Positions 14,429 to 22,098 are shown, counted from the first letter of the stretch. The stretch: DNA of 24,079 nt from JBFLXN01 sp040755715 [NCBI: Candidatus Edwardsbacteria bacterium] (GCA_040755715.1 JBFLXN010000022.1:1-24079), one strand, 5' to 3'. The notes: generated from the letters alone by a model not told the origin. Translations and numbers: made by a program.

Positions 14429-14837
14429 CCATGGCTCAAATGTAGTGATTGGCGAAACCACCGAAATAGGGGACGATGTCTTAATGTATCAAGGTGTCAC
14501 CCTGGGCGGAACAAGTTTAGAAAAGAAGAAGAGACACCCGACCATTGGCCATAATGTAGAAATTGGTGCGGGTGCGATCGTTCTCGGTCATATCACTGTT
14601 GGTGATGGTGCGCGGGTTGGTGCGGGCTCGGTCGTGGTGAAGAATGTCCCCAGTGGGGCTACGGCGATAGGAGTGCCAGCGCGGCTCGGTTTGGGCTTTT
14701 CTATGGAAGACATTCGCAGATTAGAGCATAATAAATTACCTGACCCCATTGCCGAGGCCCTACAATTTGTTATGAAGGAACAGGAAAAATTACTGAAACG
14801 GATTGAGCAATTAGAAAAGATTAGAGGAGGGCATTAA
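14403..14837 (+). pseudogene. cysE: 3' part of serine acetyltransferase, lacking its N-terminus
   Basis: From 14403 the frame reads [45 protein letters not shown] and IGVPARL, the left-handed beta-helix end of serine acetyltransferase (acetyl-CoA plus serine to O-acetylserine), with a C-terminal coiled helix. The N-terminal serine-binding helical domain is missing. A stop lies directly upstream in this frame, so no normal start exists. The only nearby candidate is a GTG at 14445 without a ribosome site. The junction with cysK at about 14398-14405 joins the middle of cysK to the middle of cysE, as an internal deletion in a cysK-cysE operon would. Confidence 0.75.
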
Positions 14838-14840
14838 AAG

Positions 14841-15194
14841 ATGAAACTTCGCAAAAGAGAAATAGTTAAATTTATCCGCCGTCTCTACGAAGAGAGAGGA
14901 TACCTCAAAATAAAGAGACAGACTCATACTTCGCATCAGGGGCAGGAACTGAGATTTTCTACCACCAGCCAGAGTGAAGCTAATTCTTTGAAGAAGGCGA
15001 TGAAGGCTTTGGGCTTCAAATCGGGTAAACCCTTTGAGAAACACTCAAGGATTATCATCCCTTATTATGGTGCTGAACAGGTGTTAAATTTCTTCAAGTT
15101 AATTAATCCCTGCCAAAAGAGAGGGAGAAGGGAGACAGTAAACGGTAGAAGGGAGGAGGGTTTTTCTCATTTCCCATCTTCCATTTTCCGTTAG
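14841..15194 (+). CDS. Hypothetical protein, 117 residues
   Basis: A small basic protein with no family I can name. It begins 3 bp after the cysE stop with an AGGAGGG ribosome site lying in the end of cysE. Residues 1-30 form a basic helix (MKLRKREIVKFIRRLYEERG). Then come RFSTTSQSEANSLKKAMKAL and LGFKSGKP, then IIIPYYGAEQVLNFFKLINP. The alternation of strand, helix and short strand faintly resembles a single LAGLIDADG-like repeat, but no catalytic motif is visible. The last 25 or so residues are encoded by an AACGG...CCGTT inverted repeat and are probably not ancestral. Its gene position before rsmE gives no clear clue. Confidence 0.6.
   Translation: MKLRKREIVKFIRRLYEERGYLKIKRQTHTSHQGQELRFSTTSQSEANSLKKAMKALGFKSGKPFEKHSRIIIPYYGAEQVLNFFKLINPCQKRGRRETVNGRREEGFSHFPSSIFR
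15141..15192. repeat. Inverted repeat AACGG...CCGTT
   Basis: AACGGTAGAAGGGAGG is mirrored by CCCATCTTCCATTTTCCGTT. It forms the 3' end of the 117-codon gene and the 5' flank of rsmE, which lacks a Shine-Dalgarno. Confidence 0.6.
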
Positions 15195-15196
15195 CA

Positions 15197-15934
15197 ATGT
15201 TAGAATTCTTCTACACTCCTCCAGAAAAAATTTTCGGTCAGCGTCTTCTTATCAGTGGCGATGAGGCAAGGCATATCACTAAAGTTATGCGCCACAAACT
15301 CGGTGACCGCATTTTAGTAGTGGACGGTTTGGGGAGTGAATATGAAGCTGTAATTTCTGTTCTTTCTGAAACTTCCCTAGAAGCAAAAATCCTCCATCGT
15401 CGTCGCAAGACAAACGAACCAATAGTCAAAGTCAGTCTGGCGCAAGGGCTGGTTAAAGGCGCCCGCTTTGATATTTTAGTGGAAAAAGCCACGGAAATCG
15501 GTGTTTGGGAAATTATCCCTCTTCTTACCTCAAGAACAGAAGTCATCCCGAATGAAGAAAACCATCGTTCTGAGCGGTGGCAGAGAATAGCTATTGCGGC
15601 AATGAAACAGTCCCAGCGCTCTGTTCTACCAAAGATTGAACCGCCCACTTTATTGGGGGAAGTAGTCAAGAAAATCAAAGAATATGACCTGGCCATTTTG
15701 GCTTTTGAAGGTGAGAAAAAACTAAGGCTTCCAGCTCTGTTCACCAAGCCTAAAAAAGAAATTAGAAGAATTCTTTGTCTCATTGGTCCTGAAGGAGGAT
15801 TCACCAAGCAAGAAATGGAACTGGCTGGAGAAAAAGGGGTAATGCTGGTAGGATTGGGCCCCCGCCGGCTGCGCAGTGAAACTGCTGGTATAGTTCTTCT
15901 CACCCTGATAATGTTCCAAATGCAGGAGGTTTGA
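15197..15934 (+). CDS. rsmE: 16S rRNA m3U1498 methyltransferase RsmE
   Basis: RsmE, a SPOUT-class SAM-dependent methyltransferase that methylates N3 of U1498 in 16S rRNA. The N-terminal PUA-like domain (MLEFFYTPP...DEARHITKVMRHKLGD) and the C-terminal trefoil-knot domain are complete in 245 residues. The knot motifs KATEIGV, LIGPEGGFTKQE and LGPRRLRSETAGI are all present. The start overlaps repeat sequence and has no visible ribosome site, so it may be translated by coupling to the preceding gene, 2 bp away. Confidence 0.95.
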   Translation: MLEFFYTPPEKIFGQRLLISGDEARHITKVMRHKLGDRILVVDGLGSEYEAVISVLSETSLEAKILHRRRKTNEPIVKVSLAQGLVKGARFDILVEKATEIGVWEIIPLLTSRTEVIPNEENHRSERWQRIAIAAMKQSQRSVLPKIEPPTLLGEVVKKIKEYDLAILAFEGEKKLRLPALFTKPKKEIRRILCLIGPEGGFTKQEMELAGEKGVMLVGLGPRRLRSETAGIVLLTLIMFQMQEV

Positions 15935-16068
15935 GGGGAAGAGGTTTATCCCGTCAACCGCCCGATGACACGCAAACAGAGATAGTTTTTAGATAAACGC
16001 CATCTCCCTATTTCTGGATGTGTGCCCATAATAGCAGTGACTGAAAGTCCGCCGCCTTCATATTATCC

Positions 16069-16096
16069 TTGACGCAGGCAGGGTTAGAAGTATAAT
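16069..16096 (+). promoter_or_regulatory. Promoter of the restriction-modification operon
   Basis: TTGACG (16069-16074), 16 bp, perfect TATAAT (16091-16096), 28 bp before the methyltransferase ATG. Confidence 0.65.
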
Positions 16097-16124
16097 GTTA
16101 AAATAATCAACACAGGGAAAAGCA

Positions 16125-17552
16125 ATGCTGAAATACAAGGATAAAAAAGAAGTCTTAGCAATTAGGGAAGACAATAAGAAACTCGTAAAATATTTTATCA
16201 GAGACCAGCTAACCATTTTTGCGCCCTCTGTATCTTTAAGGAATAAGCAGGATTTTTATCTCAAACAATTAACCAATAGCATAGAGAATAAGAATCACAT
16301 AGAATTGCCATACGACACTATCCCCTTGGTTTTGGTCGGTGATGTCCTTCATTGGCTCAAAAGAATCCCGTCTGAATCAATCTCTTGTATTGTGACCTCG
16401 CCACCATATTGGAATCTTAGAGATTATTATGTTGGAGGACAACTCGGGCACGAGAAAACCCCCGATGAATATATAGAGAAACTCTTGGAAGTCTCAAAGG
16501 AATTACTTAGGGTTTTAAAGAAAGACGGAGCTTATTTCTTAAATATTGGTGATACTTATATTGATAAGGGACTGCAAATGATTCCTCAACGCTTGGCTTA
16601 TAGAATGATTAATGAAATAAAGATAAGCGGTAAGAACAAAAGGAAAATTGGTTGGCTCTTGAGAAACCAGATAATCTGGTATAAACCAGACCATATGCCT
16701 TCACCAGCCAAAACAAGATTTACGAATACCTATGAGCCAATTTATTTCTTTACCCGGGATGATTGGGAAAAAGAGGTTTATTTTGACTTAGATAAAGTTC
16801 GTATTCCTTATAAATCTGATTGGGAAAATAATGGTATTGGATTGCCTTTAGAGTTAAGCGAGAGTGAATACTATAAACTACTACCGGAGATAGAAAAGAA
16901 AAACAGGCAAATAGGGTATAGCGGAAAATTCAAAGGACACGAGATAAATGTAGGCGCTTCCCCGGGTGGCCGTTCTTCTATTACCGGTATCAAGTATATC
17001 AAGAAAAGAAAAGTAGAATTACCTCAAGAAGTTATCTGTAATTATCTAAGAGAATGGAGAAAAAAAAGAAATGTTTCGGTTAATGAGATTGACGACAATT
17101 TGGGATATAGCTATACCGCAGGTCATTGGTTCCGTAAGGATGCCGGCGGTTCATTACCCACTCCGGAAGATTGGCTAAAACTAAAGAAAATATTAGGTTT
17201 TGATGATAAATATGATAAAGAAATGACGGAAATGCATTATGTTCTCCAGGTAATCAGGAAACATCCTCAGGGGAAAAATCCTGGTGACTTATGGGAAATG
17301 AAAACAGCTAAGTTTAACAACAATCACTTTGCAGTATTTCCAGAAGATTTGCCCAGAAAGGCAATTCTTTGTTGTTGTCCACCAGATGGAATTGTGTTAG
17401 ACCCGTTTGCCGGTTCGGGAACTACGGCCAAGATTGCCCGCGAATTGAATAGAAAATCCATTATGATTGAATTGCAACCCAAATTTGTAGAAATAATCAG
17501 AGAAAGATGTAGTGAAATCAGGGAGATAATCTATGTCGAATCAACTGGTTAA
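16125..17552 (+). CDS. Beta-class DNA methyltransferase (N4-cytosine or N6-adenine) with inserted HTH-like segment
   Basis: A 475-residue SAM-dependent DNA methyltransferase. Catalytic motif IV TSPPYW (91-96) comes before SAM motif I LDPFAGSGTT (from about 425), the order of the beta class. SPPYW is typical of N4-cytosine enzymes, but N6-adenine cannot be excluded. Between the motifs lies an unusual block around residues 300-355 (VICNYLREWRKKRNVSVNEI, then TAGHWFRKD, then LPTPEDWLKLKKIL) that looks like a helix-turn-helix unit. It may serve in target recognition or in autoregulation. The gene overlaps the nuclease by 20 bp and has its own promoter. It is clearly the protecting partner of a type II system. 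Confidence 0.88.
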   Translation: MLKYKDKKEVLAIREDNKKLVKYFIRDQLTIFAPSVSLRNKQDFYLKQLTNSIENKNHIELPYDTIPLVLVGDVLHWLKRIPSESISCIVTSPPYWNLRDYYVGGQLGHEKTPDEYIEKLLEVSKELLRVLKKDGAYFLNIGDTYIDKGLQMIPQRLAYRMINEIKISGKNKRKIGWLLRNQIIWYKPDHMPSPAKTRFTNTYEPIYFFTRDDWEKEVYFDLDKVRIPYKSDWENNGIGLPLELSESEYYKLLPEIEKKNRQIGYSGKFKGHEINVGASPGGRSSITGIKYIKKRKVELPQEVICNYLREWRKKRNVSVNEIDDNLGYSYTAGHWFRKDAGGSLPTPEDWLKLKKILGFDDKYDKEMTEMHYVLQVIRKHPQGKNPGDLWEMKTAKFNNNHFAVFPEDLPRKAILCCCPPDGIVLDPFAGSGTTAKIARELNRKSIMIELQPKFVEIIRERCSEIREIIYVESTG

Positions 17553-18294
17553 TGATATTGAATTAGAAGAACTGGAAAAGAGATATCTGGATTATATTGT
17601 CACGGCTTTACGGGGCGATTTAGGGGGTGTAGTTGATGGACTAAATTCCCGCATCAAAATTCTAAATGACTGGAAACAGGAATTCTTAAGAACAGCTCGT
17701 AAAGAACACAAACAACCATCTGATTTAGATGCTGGGGCAGAACGAATATTTCATCATTTCTTTAAGCGGATATTTGAGTTTCCCAATACGGCGCCCATTG
17801 GGTCTGACCTGATGTATCACATATCAGATGAGGCGATTGTTCATATAGAAATAAAAACCAATGTTGTCACTAACACCGATTATAAAGGCAAGATTCAACT
17901 GGGCAGAAATCAGATTTCTTACCAGACCAAAAGATTTAAACCTAATCTGCCACCTTTTTATGATTCAGTAAAAGTTCCGACCTTGACCTATGCTATTCAG
18001 ATTATTCACGAATATATGCGTCCGAAGATTAATGCCTTGAATATAATATGTATTCCGAATGGACGATTATTTAAATACTATGGTGAAAAAATCTTACAAG
18101 CTGGTAAAGCTGGTTGGACCAAAGCCACTGACGTCAGATATAATTATGCCCGACAACCGTACTTTCTGTTATTAAAGGAGCGAAACAAAAAAGACATCTT
18201 CAGAATAGAAATACTTATCTTAGACAAAACAATAAGCATTCGTGATTTAACAGGTAAAGACCTCCCACTTCGCTCATATAGAATAATAGAATGA
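17533..18294 (+). CDS. Probable type II restriction endonuclease (PD-(D/E)XK)
   Basis: A 253-residue protein overlapping the methyltransferase end by 20 bp, with GGGAGA as ribosome site inside it. Residues 90-108 read GSDLMYHISDEAIVHIEIK, giving Asp92, Glu106 and Lys108 in the D-(x)n-ExK spacing of PD-(D/E)XK nucleases. QLGRNQISY, a plausible DNA-contact stretch, follows. The N-terminal helical part contains LEKRYLDYIVTAL. Pairing with the methyltransferase makes a type II restriction enzyme much the likeliest role; it would cut unmethylated foreign DNA. The recognition sequence is unknown. Its stop overlaps the next gene as ATGA. Confidence 0.78.
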   Translation: MSNQLVNDIELEELEKRYLDYIVTALRGDLGGVVDGLNSRIKILNDWKQEFLRTARKEHKQPSDLDAGAERIFHHFFKRIFEFPNTAPIGSDLMYHISDEAIVHIEIKTNVVTNTDYKGKIQLGRNQISYQTKRFKPNLPPFYDSVKVPTLTYAIQIIHEYMRPKINALNIICIPNGRLFKYYGEKILQAGKAGWTKATDVRYNYARQPYFLLLKERNKKDIFRIEILILDKTISIRDLTGKDLPLRSYRIIE

Positions 18295-19064
18295 GCAGAA
18301 AAATGAAGAGAATATTTTTGATTATACTTGTCCCTATTTTATTCTCATTACTTGGTTGTCCTGAGAAAAAAGGAGAAGAGAAAATGTCTTCTACAATTAT
18401 CACTTTACCAAAACCTGTTACCAAAGGCACTGTCTCCTTAGAAGAATGCCTTTTAAAACGGCGCTCAAAAAGGGCTTATAGGGTTCAAGACCTCACCCTG
18501 GAACAAATCTCCCAACTTTGCTGGGCTACTCAGGGAATCACAGAAACTGTTGGAGGCTTTCGCACCGCCCCTTCTGCCGGAGCTACTTATCCCTTAGAAT
18601 TATATTTAGTCAAATCTGATGGACTATTCCATTATCTTCCAGAAGGACACAAATTAGAAAAAGTGAAAGCGGGTGATTTCCGAAAATCCTTATGTTCCGC
18701 CGCTCTGGGACAGAGATTTGTTGCGGAAGCGCCTGTAGACTTTGTGATTACCGCCATTTACGAACGCACTACAGCTCGCTATCGCCAGAGGGGTATTCGC
18801 TATGTTGATATTGAAGTCGGACACGCCGCCCAAAATCTTCATCTGCAAGCAGTAGCCTTGGGTCTAGGTTCTGTGCCGGTAGGCGCATTTGACGATGATG
18901 CGGTGAGTGAAATTCTCTCTTTGCCAAAAGAAGAAAAACCACTCTATATCATTCCAGTAGGATATATTAGACAGCAAGATAAACCACTGAAGTCACAGAA
19001 TTCACTGAAAAGTTCAAAACCATCTCAGTGCCTTCAGTGTTTTCAGTGGTTAAATTCAAATTAA
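18291..19064 (+). CDS. SagB-type nitroreductase-like lipoprotein
   Basis: A flavin nitroreductase-fold protein. From about residue 48 the pattern SLEECLLKRRSKRAYRVQDL, APSAGATYPLELYLV, and GHAAQNLHLQAVALGLGSVPVGAFDD matches SagB/ThcOx-type nitroreductases, which bind FMN. The N-terminus carries a lipobox (LFSLLGC, Cys23), suggesting export and lipidation. Met32 at 18384 is preceded by AAAAAAGGAG at ideal spacing, so a cytoplasmic form is also possible. The start overlaps the endonuclease stop as ATGA. The last 30 residues are encoded by a dispersed inverted repeat and are not part of the fold. A link with restriction-modification is not evident. Confidence 0.85.
   Translation: MSRKMKRIFLIILVPILFSLLGCPEKKGEEKMSSTIITLPKPVTKGTVSLEECLLKRRSKRAYRVQDLTLEQISQLCWATQGITETVGGFRTAPSAGATYPLELYLVKSDGLFHYLPEGHKLEKVKAGDFRKSLCSAALGQRFVAEAPVDFVITAIYERTTARYRQRGIRYVDIEVGHAAQNLHLQAVALGLGSVPVGAFDDDAVSEILSLPKEEKPLYIIPVGYIRQQDKPLKSQNSLKSSKPSQCLQCFQWLNSN
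18982..19052. repeat. Inverted-repeat element forming the nitroreductase C-terminus
   Basis: AACCACTGAAGTCACAG and the mirror CTTCAGTGTTTTCAGTGGTT bracket a short loop. It is the same family as at 3522-3601. The arms are coding for KPLKSQNSLKSS and QCLQCFQWLNSN. Confidence 0.75.
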
Positions 19065-19067
19065 ATA

Positions 19068-19268
19068 AAAATTCAAATGTCAAAACTCAAATTTCAAAAT
19101 GACAATGCAAAACTAAATAGGACAAAGGGGTATGAAAATTTTCACTGCAGAGGACTGATTTCATTGCAAAATGTAAAATTATCAATTAGCAATTTGAAAT
19201 GCTAGTTTTGCCTTGCTAATTTTGCCTTGAATTACTCTGTGTCCTTTGTGTTCTCTGTGGTGAAAATC
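19068..19268. repeat. Nested repeats between the nitroreductase and polX
   Basis: An AAATTTCAAAATGACAATGC type unit (about 19089) and its inverted form near 19180-19230 are combined with an outer ATTTTCACTGCAGAGGACT / TGTGTTCTCTGTGGTGAAAAT pair (19134-19268). No gene is seen. PolX starts 12 bp later without a Shine-Dalgarno. Confidence 0.65.
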
Positions 19269-19279
19269 GTATTTTTCGG

Positions 19280-21031
19280 ATGAAAAACAAAGAAATTGCT
19301 GAGATTTTTGCTCGTATGGGGGATATCTTAGAATTCAAAGGTGAAAACCTTTTCCGGGTTAATGCCTATCGCAAAGCCTCACGCGTCATTCAAGACCTGA
19401 CCGAAGATATAGAGAAAATCTACGCCGAGGGAAAATTGCGCCAAATCCCCGGCGTAGGCGAAGGAATGGCAGAAAAGATTGAAGAATACTTGAAGACTGG
19501 CAAGATGAGCAAATACGAAGAAGTGAAAAAAGGTGTTCCTGATGGATTGGCAGACCTCTTAGCCATTCAAAGCCTCGGACCAAAAACCTTAGCCGTAGCC
19601 CACAAAGAATTGGGTGTGAAAAATATTTCGGATTTAAAGAAAGTCATTGAAGACGGAAGTTTAGAAAAACTTTATGGAATGGGAAAGAAAAAGGTAGAGA
19701 ATATTCTTAGAGGAATGCAGTTGTTCACTGCCAGTAAAGAGAGAATATTCTTGGGCGAGGCACTTCCGTTAGTTGAAGAGATTATAGAAGAATTAAAAAA
19801 GCGAGTCAAAGTTAAAGAGATTTGTCCTGCTGGCTCTTTGAGACGAATGAAGGAAACCATTGGTGATATTGACATTCTAGCTACTGGCAAAGAAGGACGC
19901 ACAATCATAGAGCAATTTACTAAACTTCCGCAGGTAAAATCTGTTCTTGCCTCTGGCGAAACCAAAGGCTCGGTCGTAGTAGAAGGTGGAATTCAGGTTG
20001 ACTTGAGAGTCGTAGAAGAAAATTCTTATGGTTCAGCCTTGCAATATTTCACCGGTTCAAAGGCACACAACATTCACTTAAGAGAAATGGCTAAAGCCAA
20101 AGGGATGAAGATTAGTGAATATGGAATCTTTTCCGCCAAAGGCGGATCCGCCTCAGGAGGAAAAGGTGAAAAAAAGATTGGAGGCAAGAACGAAGTGGAT
20201 ATTTATTCACACTTAGATTTGCCCTTCATTCCTCCGGAAATTCGTGAAGATTCAGGCGAGATTGAAGCTGGTTTGAAAGATGCTCTCCCATCTTTGGTTG
20301 AATATGAAAAGGTCAAAGGCGACCTTCATGTCCACTCTGTCTGGAGTGATGGTTCTGCTACAATAGAAGAAATCGCTAGAGCGGCGAAAGAAGTGGGCTA
20401 CGAATATATCGCCATCTGCGACCATTCTCAATCAGTTAAATACGCTGGTGGACTCTCGGTTGAACGACTGCTCAAACAAATTGAAGAAATTAAAACTTTA
20501 AATCAAAGATTGTCCAAAGGATCCACCTCTGGTGGAAAGGGAATTCAAATTTTAGCTGGCTCAGAAGTGGACATCAAAGCCAATGGCTCACTTGACTTCC
20601 CTGACGAAGTTTTAGCCAAACTTGATTTGGTGATTGCCGCCATTCATTCTGGTTTCAAGCAGAATGTAACGGAGAGAATCATCAAGGCAATGCATCATCC
20701 TTGTGTCAACATCATTGCTCATCCCACTGGGAGGTTAATTTCCAAGCGAGAGGGATATGAAATTGATTTTGATGCTATTCTAAAGGAAGCAGTCAAGACT
20801 GGCAAGGTTTTAGAAATAAACGCCTATTTTGACCGTTTGGATTTGAACGATTTGAATTGCAGAAAGGCAAAAGAATTTGGGGTGAAGGTTTCTATTGGCA
20901 CTGATGCCCATCACCTCGGACAATTGTGGATGCTCAAACTCGGCGTGGGAATGGCCAGAAGGGGTTGGTTGACAGAAAAAGATGTAATTAACTATCTTCC
21001 TTTAGCTCAGTTGAGAAGTTTCTTAAAATGA
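19280..21031 (+). CDS. polX: DNA polymerase X with PHP domain
   Basis: PolX, a gap-filling repair polymerase joined to a PHP phosphoesterase/exonuclease domain. 583 residues: an 8-kDa-like helix-hairpin-helix region (1-145), polymerase palm with catalytic Asp196 and Asp198 (GDIDIL) and Asp241 (QVDLRV), nucleotide-binding FTGSKAHNIHLRE, and the PHP domain from GDLHVHSVWSDGS (His350, His352) through CDHS, GSEVDI, AIHSGF, IIAHPTGR and TDAHH, all metal ligands kept. Two loops contain inserted palindrome-derived Gly/Ser-rich peptides (residues 285-296 and 411-421), a little longer than the usual 570. It is probably active despite them. Confidence 0.93.
   Translation: MKNKEIAEIFARMGDILEFKGENLFRVNAYRKASRVIQDLTEDIEKIYAEGKLRQIPGVGEGMAEKIEEYLKTGKMSKYEEVKKGVPDGLADLLAIQSLGPKTLAVAHKELGVKNISDLKKVIEDGSLEKLYGMGKKKVENILRGMQLFTASKERIFLGEALPLVEEIIEELKKRVKVKEICPAGSLRRMKETIGDIDILATGKEGRTIIEQFTKLPQVKSVLASGETKGSVVVEGGIQVDLRVVEENSYGSALQYFTGSKAHNIHLREMAKAKGMKISEYGIFSAKGGSASGGKGEKKIGGKNEVDIYSHLDLPFIPPEIREDSGEIEAGLKDALPSLVEYEKVKGDLHVHSVWSDGSATIEEIARAAKEVGYEYIAICDHSQSVKYAGGLSVERLLKQIEEIKTLNQRLSKGSTSGGKGIQILAGSEVDIKANGSLDFPDEVLAKLDLVIAAIHSGFKQNVTERIIKAMHHPCVNIIAHPTGRLISKREGYEIDFDAILKEAVKTGKVLEINAYFDRLDLNDLNCRKAKEFGVKVSIGTDAHHLGQLWMLKLGVGMARRGWLTEKDVINYLPLAQLRSFLK
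20131..20162 (+). repeat. GATC-core palindrome inserted in frame in polX, copy 3
   Basis: TTCCGCCAAAGGCGGATCCG then CCTCAGGAGGAA is a 32-bp imperfect palindrome centred on AGGCGGATCCGCCT. It encodes SAKGGSASGGK between the palm and the IGGKNEVDIY strand. Confidence 0.8.
20511..20540 (+). repeat. GATC-core palindrome inserted in frame in polX, copy 4
   Basis: TGTCCAAAGGATCCACCTCT then GGTGGAAAGG aligns with copy 3 over GATCCRCCTCWGGWGGAAA. It encodes SKGSTSGGKG in a loop of the PHP domain just before the ILAGSEVDI strand. Confidence 0.75.
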
Positions 21032-21051
21032 AGACCAACTATAATTGATGC

Positions 21052-21172
21052 CGGCGATGAGAAAAATCCGATTACGGCGATAGAGTTCCAATAACTAACA
21101 AACTTGTTCGCTAATCTCACATCAGGGGAAGGGCGGGATATGTTATCGCCGTCATCGTCAAAATAATCGCTG
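21052..21172. repeat. Imperfect inverted repeat in the polX-downstream spacer
   Basis: The segment GGCGATGAGAAAAATCC then GATTACGGCGATA on the left resembles the reverse complement of TATCGCCGTCATCGTCAAAA on the right. The 9-bp core ACGGCGATA/TATCGCCGT is perfect. Confidence 0.5.
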
Positions 21173-21190
21173 ATATACAAGGAGGAAAAG

Positions 21191-21400
21191 ATGCGAAGTA
21201 TCATCGCTTTGATTGCCGCTACTATTATTGGTGCTGGCGTTCCCATCTTTGCCCTCTATCATGCCTTCAAGAATGCTGGGCAACTCTCAGGTTGGGCTTG
21301 GGTGGGAATCACTCTGATTTGCATTGTTGCCCTTGGCTGTAGCATTGCGATTTTTGCCTTGAGTGTCGGCATCTTTGCTATAGGTAAACATAAAGAATAG
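21191..21400 (+). CDS. Small two-helix membrane protein
   Basis: A 69-residue protein with two hydrophobic helices: residues 3-24 (SIIALIAATIIGAGVPIFAL) and 35-63 (WAWVGITLICIVALGCSIAI and following), joined by a short polar loop HAFKNAGQLSG and ending in a basic tail GKHKE. An excellent AAGGAGG site 7 nt before the ATG supports translation. No family is recognised, and the neighbours give no hint of function. It could be a small holin-like or membrane-stress peptide, but nothing in the sequence proves that. Confidence 0.65.
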   Translation: MRSIIALIAATIIGAGVPIFALYHAFKNAGQLSGWAWVGITLICIVALGCSIAIFALSVGIFAIGKHKE

Positions 21401-21465
21401 CATTCTGTTTGCCTATCCGCCTAAAACATAATCGTAAATTTTTTTTAAAAAATCCTATTTTTCTC

Positions 21466-21494
21466 TTGACTTTTGTCTTAAAATCTATTATTAT
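21466..21494 (+). promoter_or_regulatory. Orphan sigma-70 promoter
   Basis: TTGACT (21466-21471), 17 bp, TATTAT (21489-21494). No open frame with a ribosome site follows. A repeat hairpin begins 70 bp downstream. Confidence 0.4.
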
Positions 21495-21563
21495 CACCTA
21501 TTAGCATAGTTCCTTGACCCCTAATCTTTGTCTATTTTTCTAGCGGAGTCAAAGGAAAAATCT

Positions 21564-21641
21564 TAACCACGGAAGCACGGAATTTACCAGAACTAAACAC
21601 ATTTCACATAACACATTACACAAAAATGTGATTCCGTGGTA
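21564..21641. repeat. Inverted-repeat element (ACCACGGAAGCACGGAA)
   Basis: TTAACCACGGAAGCACGGAA on the left is mirrored by GATTCCGTGGTATAA on the right. It is a member of the periodic CACAGAG-type family. Confidence 0.65.
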
Positions 21642-21750
21642 TAATTTCCTAGGCCATAAATTAAATAAAGGTGGCATTGATTACTACGATTAACTAAAAG
21701 ATGTCAGCGATCCCTTTACACATTTTGAGGCCTAGAAATTTGAATAATGT

Positions 21751-21842
21751 CTTGATTACGCGGATTAAAACAACAGATTACGTTCACCCCGACAGTATGT
21801 CGGGGCAAGGACAAATCAATTTGCTAATCTGCCTAATCATAT
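21751..21842. repeat. GATTACGCGGATTA element with nested CCCCGAC palindrome
   Basis: Left units GATTACGCGGATTA and CAGATTACG are mirrored by GCTAATCTGCCTAATC. The perfect palindrome CCCCGACA-GTA-TGTCGGGG at 21787-21805 is nested between them. Confidence 0.6.
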
Positions 21843-22098
21843 TCCGACCTGTCCGTTGTTTCCCTGGCCGTTGTAGCGACTTCAGAGAAGAACGGGCAGG
21901 CAAGATGCAGAGCCAACGGTCAGGAACGAAGTGAGGAATATCTTGAAAATCCAACTATGGCAAAATGCGCATAGTAGGGAGACAAAAATTGCCATACTAA
22001 AATTTTGTAACACAAATCTTTCAGCAATCAACAATTATTTAGTAACTATTTTTGAAACAGAGCAAAAGTTTCCCTTTAGGATATTACCCTAAAATCAC

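Noticed and set aside
14380-14450. Programmed frameshift producing a CysK-CysE fusion
   Set aside because: Large parts of both domains are missing at the junction, so no single frameshift restores either enzyme.
15238-15903. Long open frame antisense to rsmE
   Set aside because: A shadow of rsmE; Ser/Arg-rich composition and no ribosome site.
21701-21934. Possible 77-codon gene upstream of dnaA
   Set aside because: It crosses two repeat elements and has no ribosome site and no domain-like composition.
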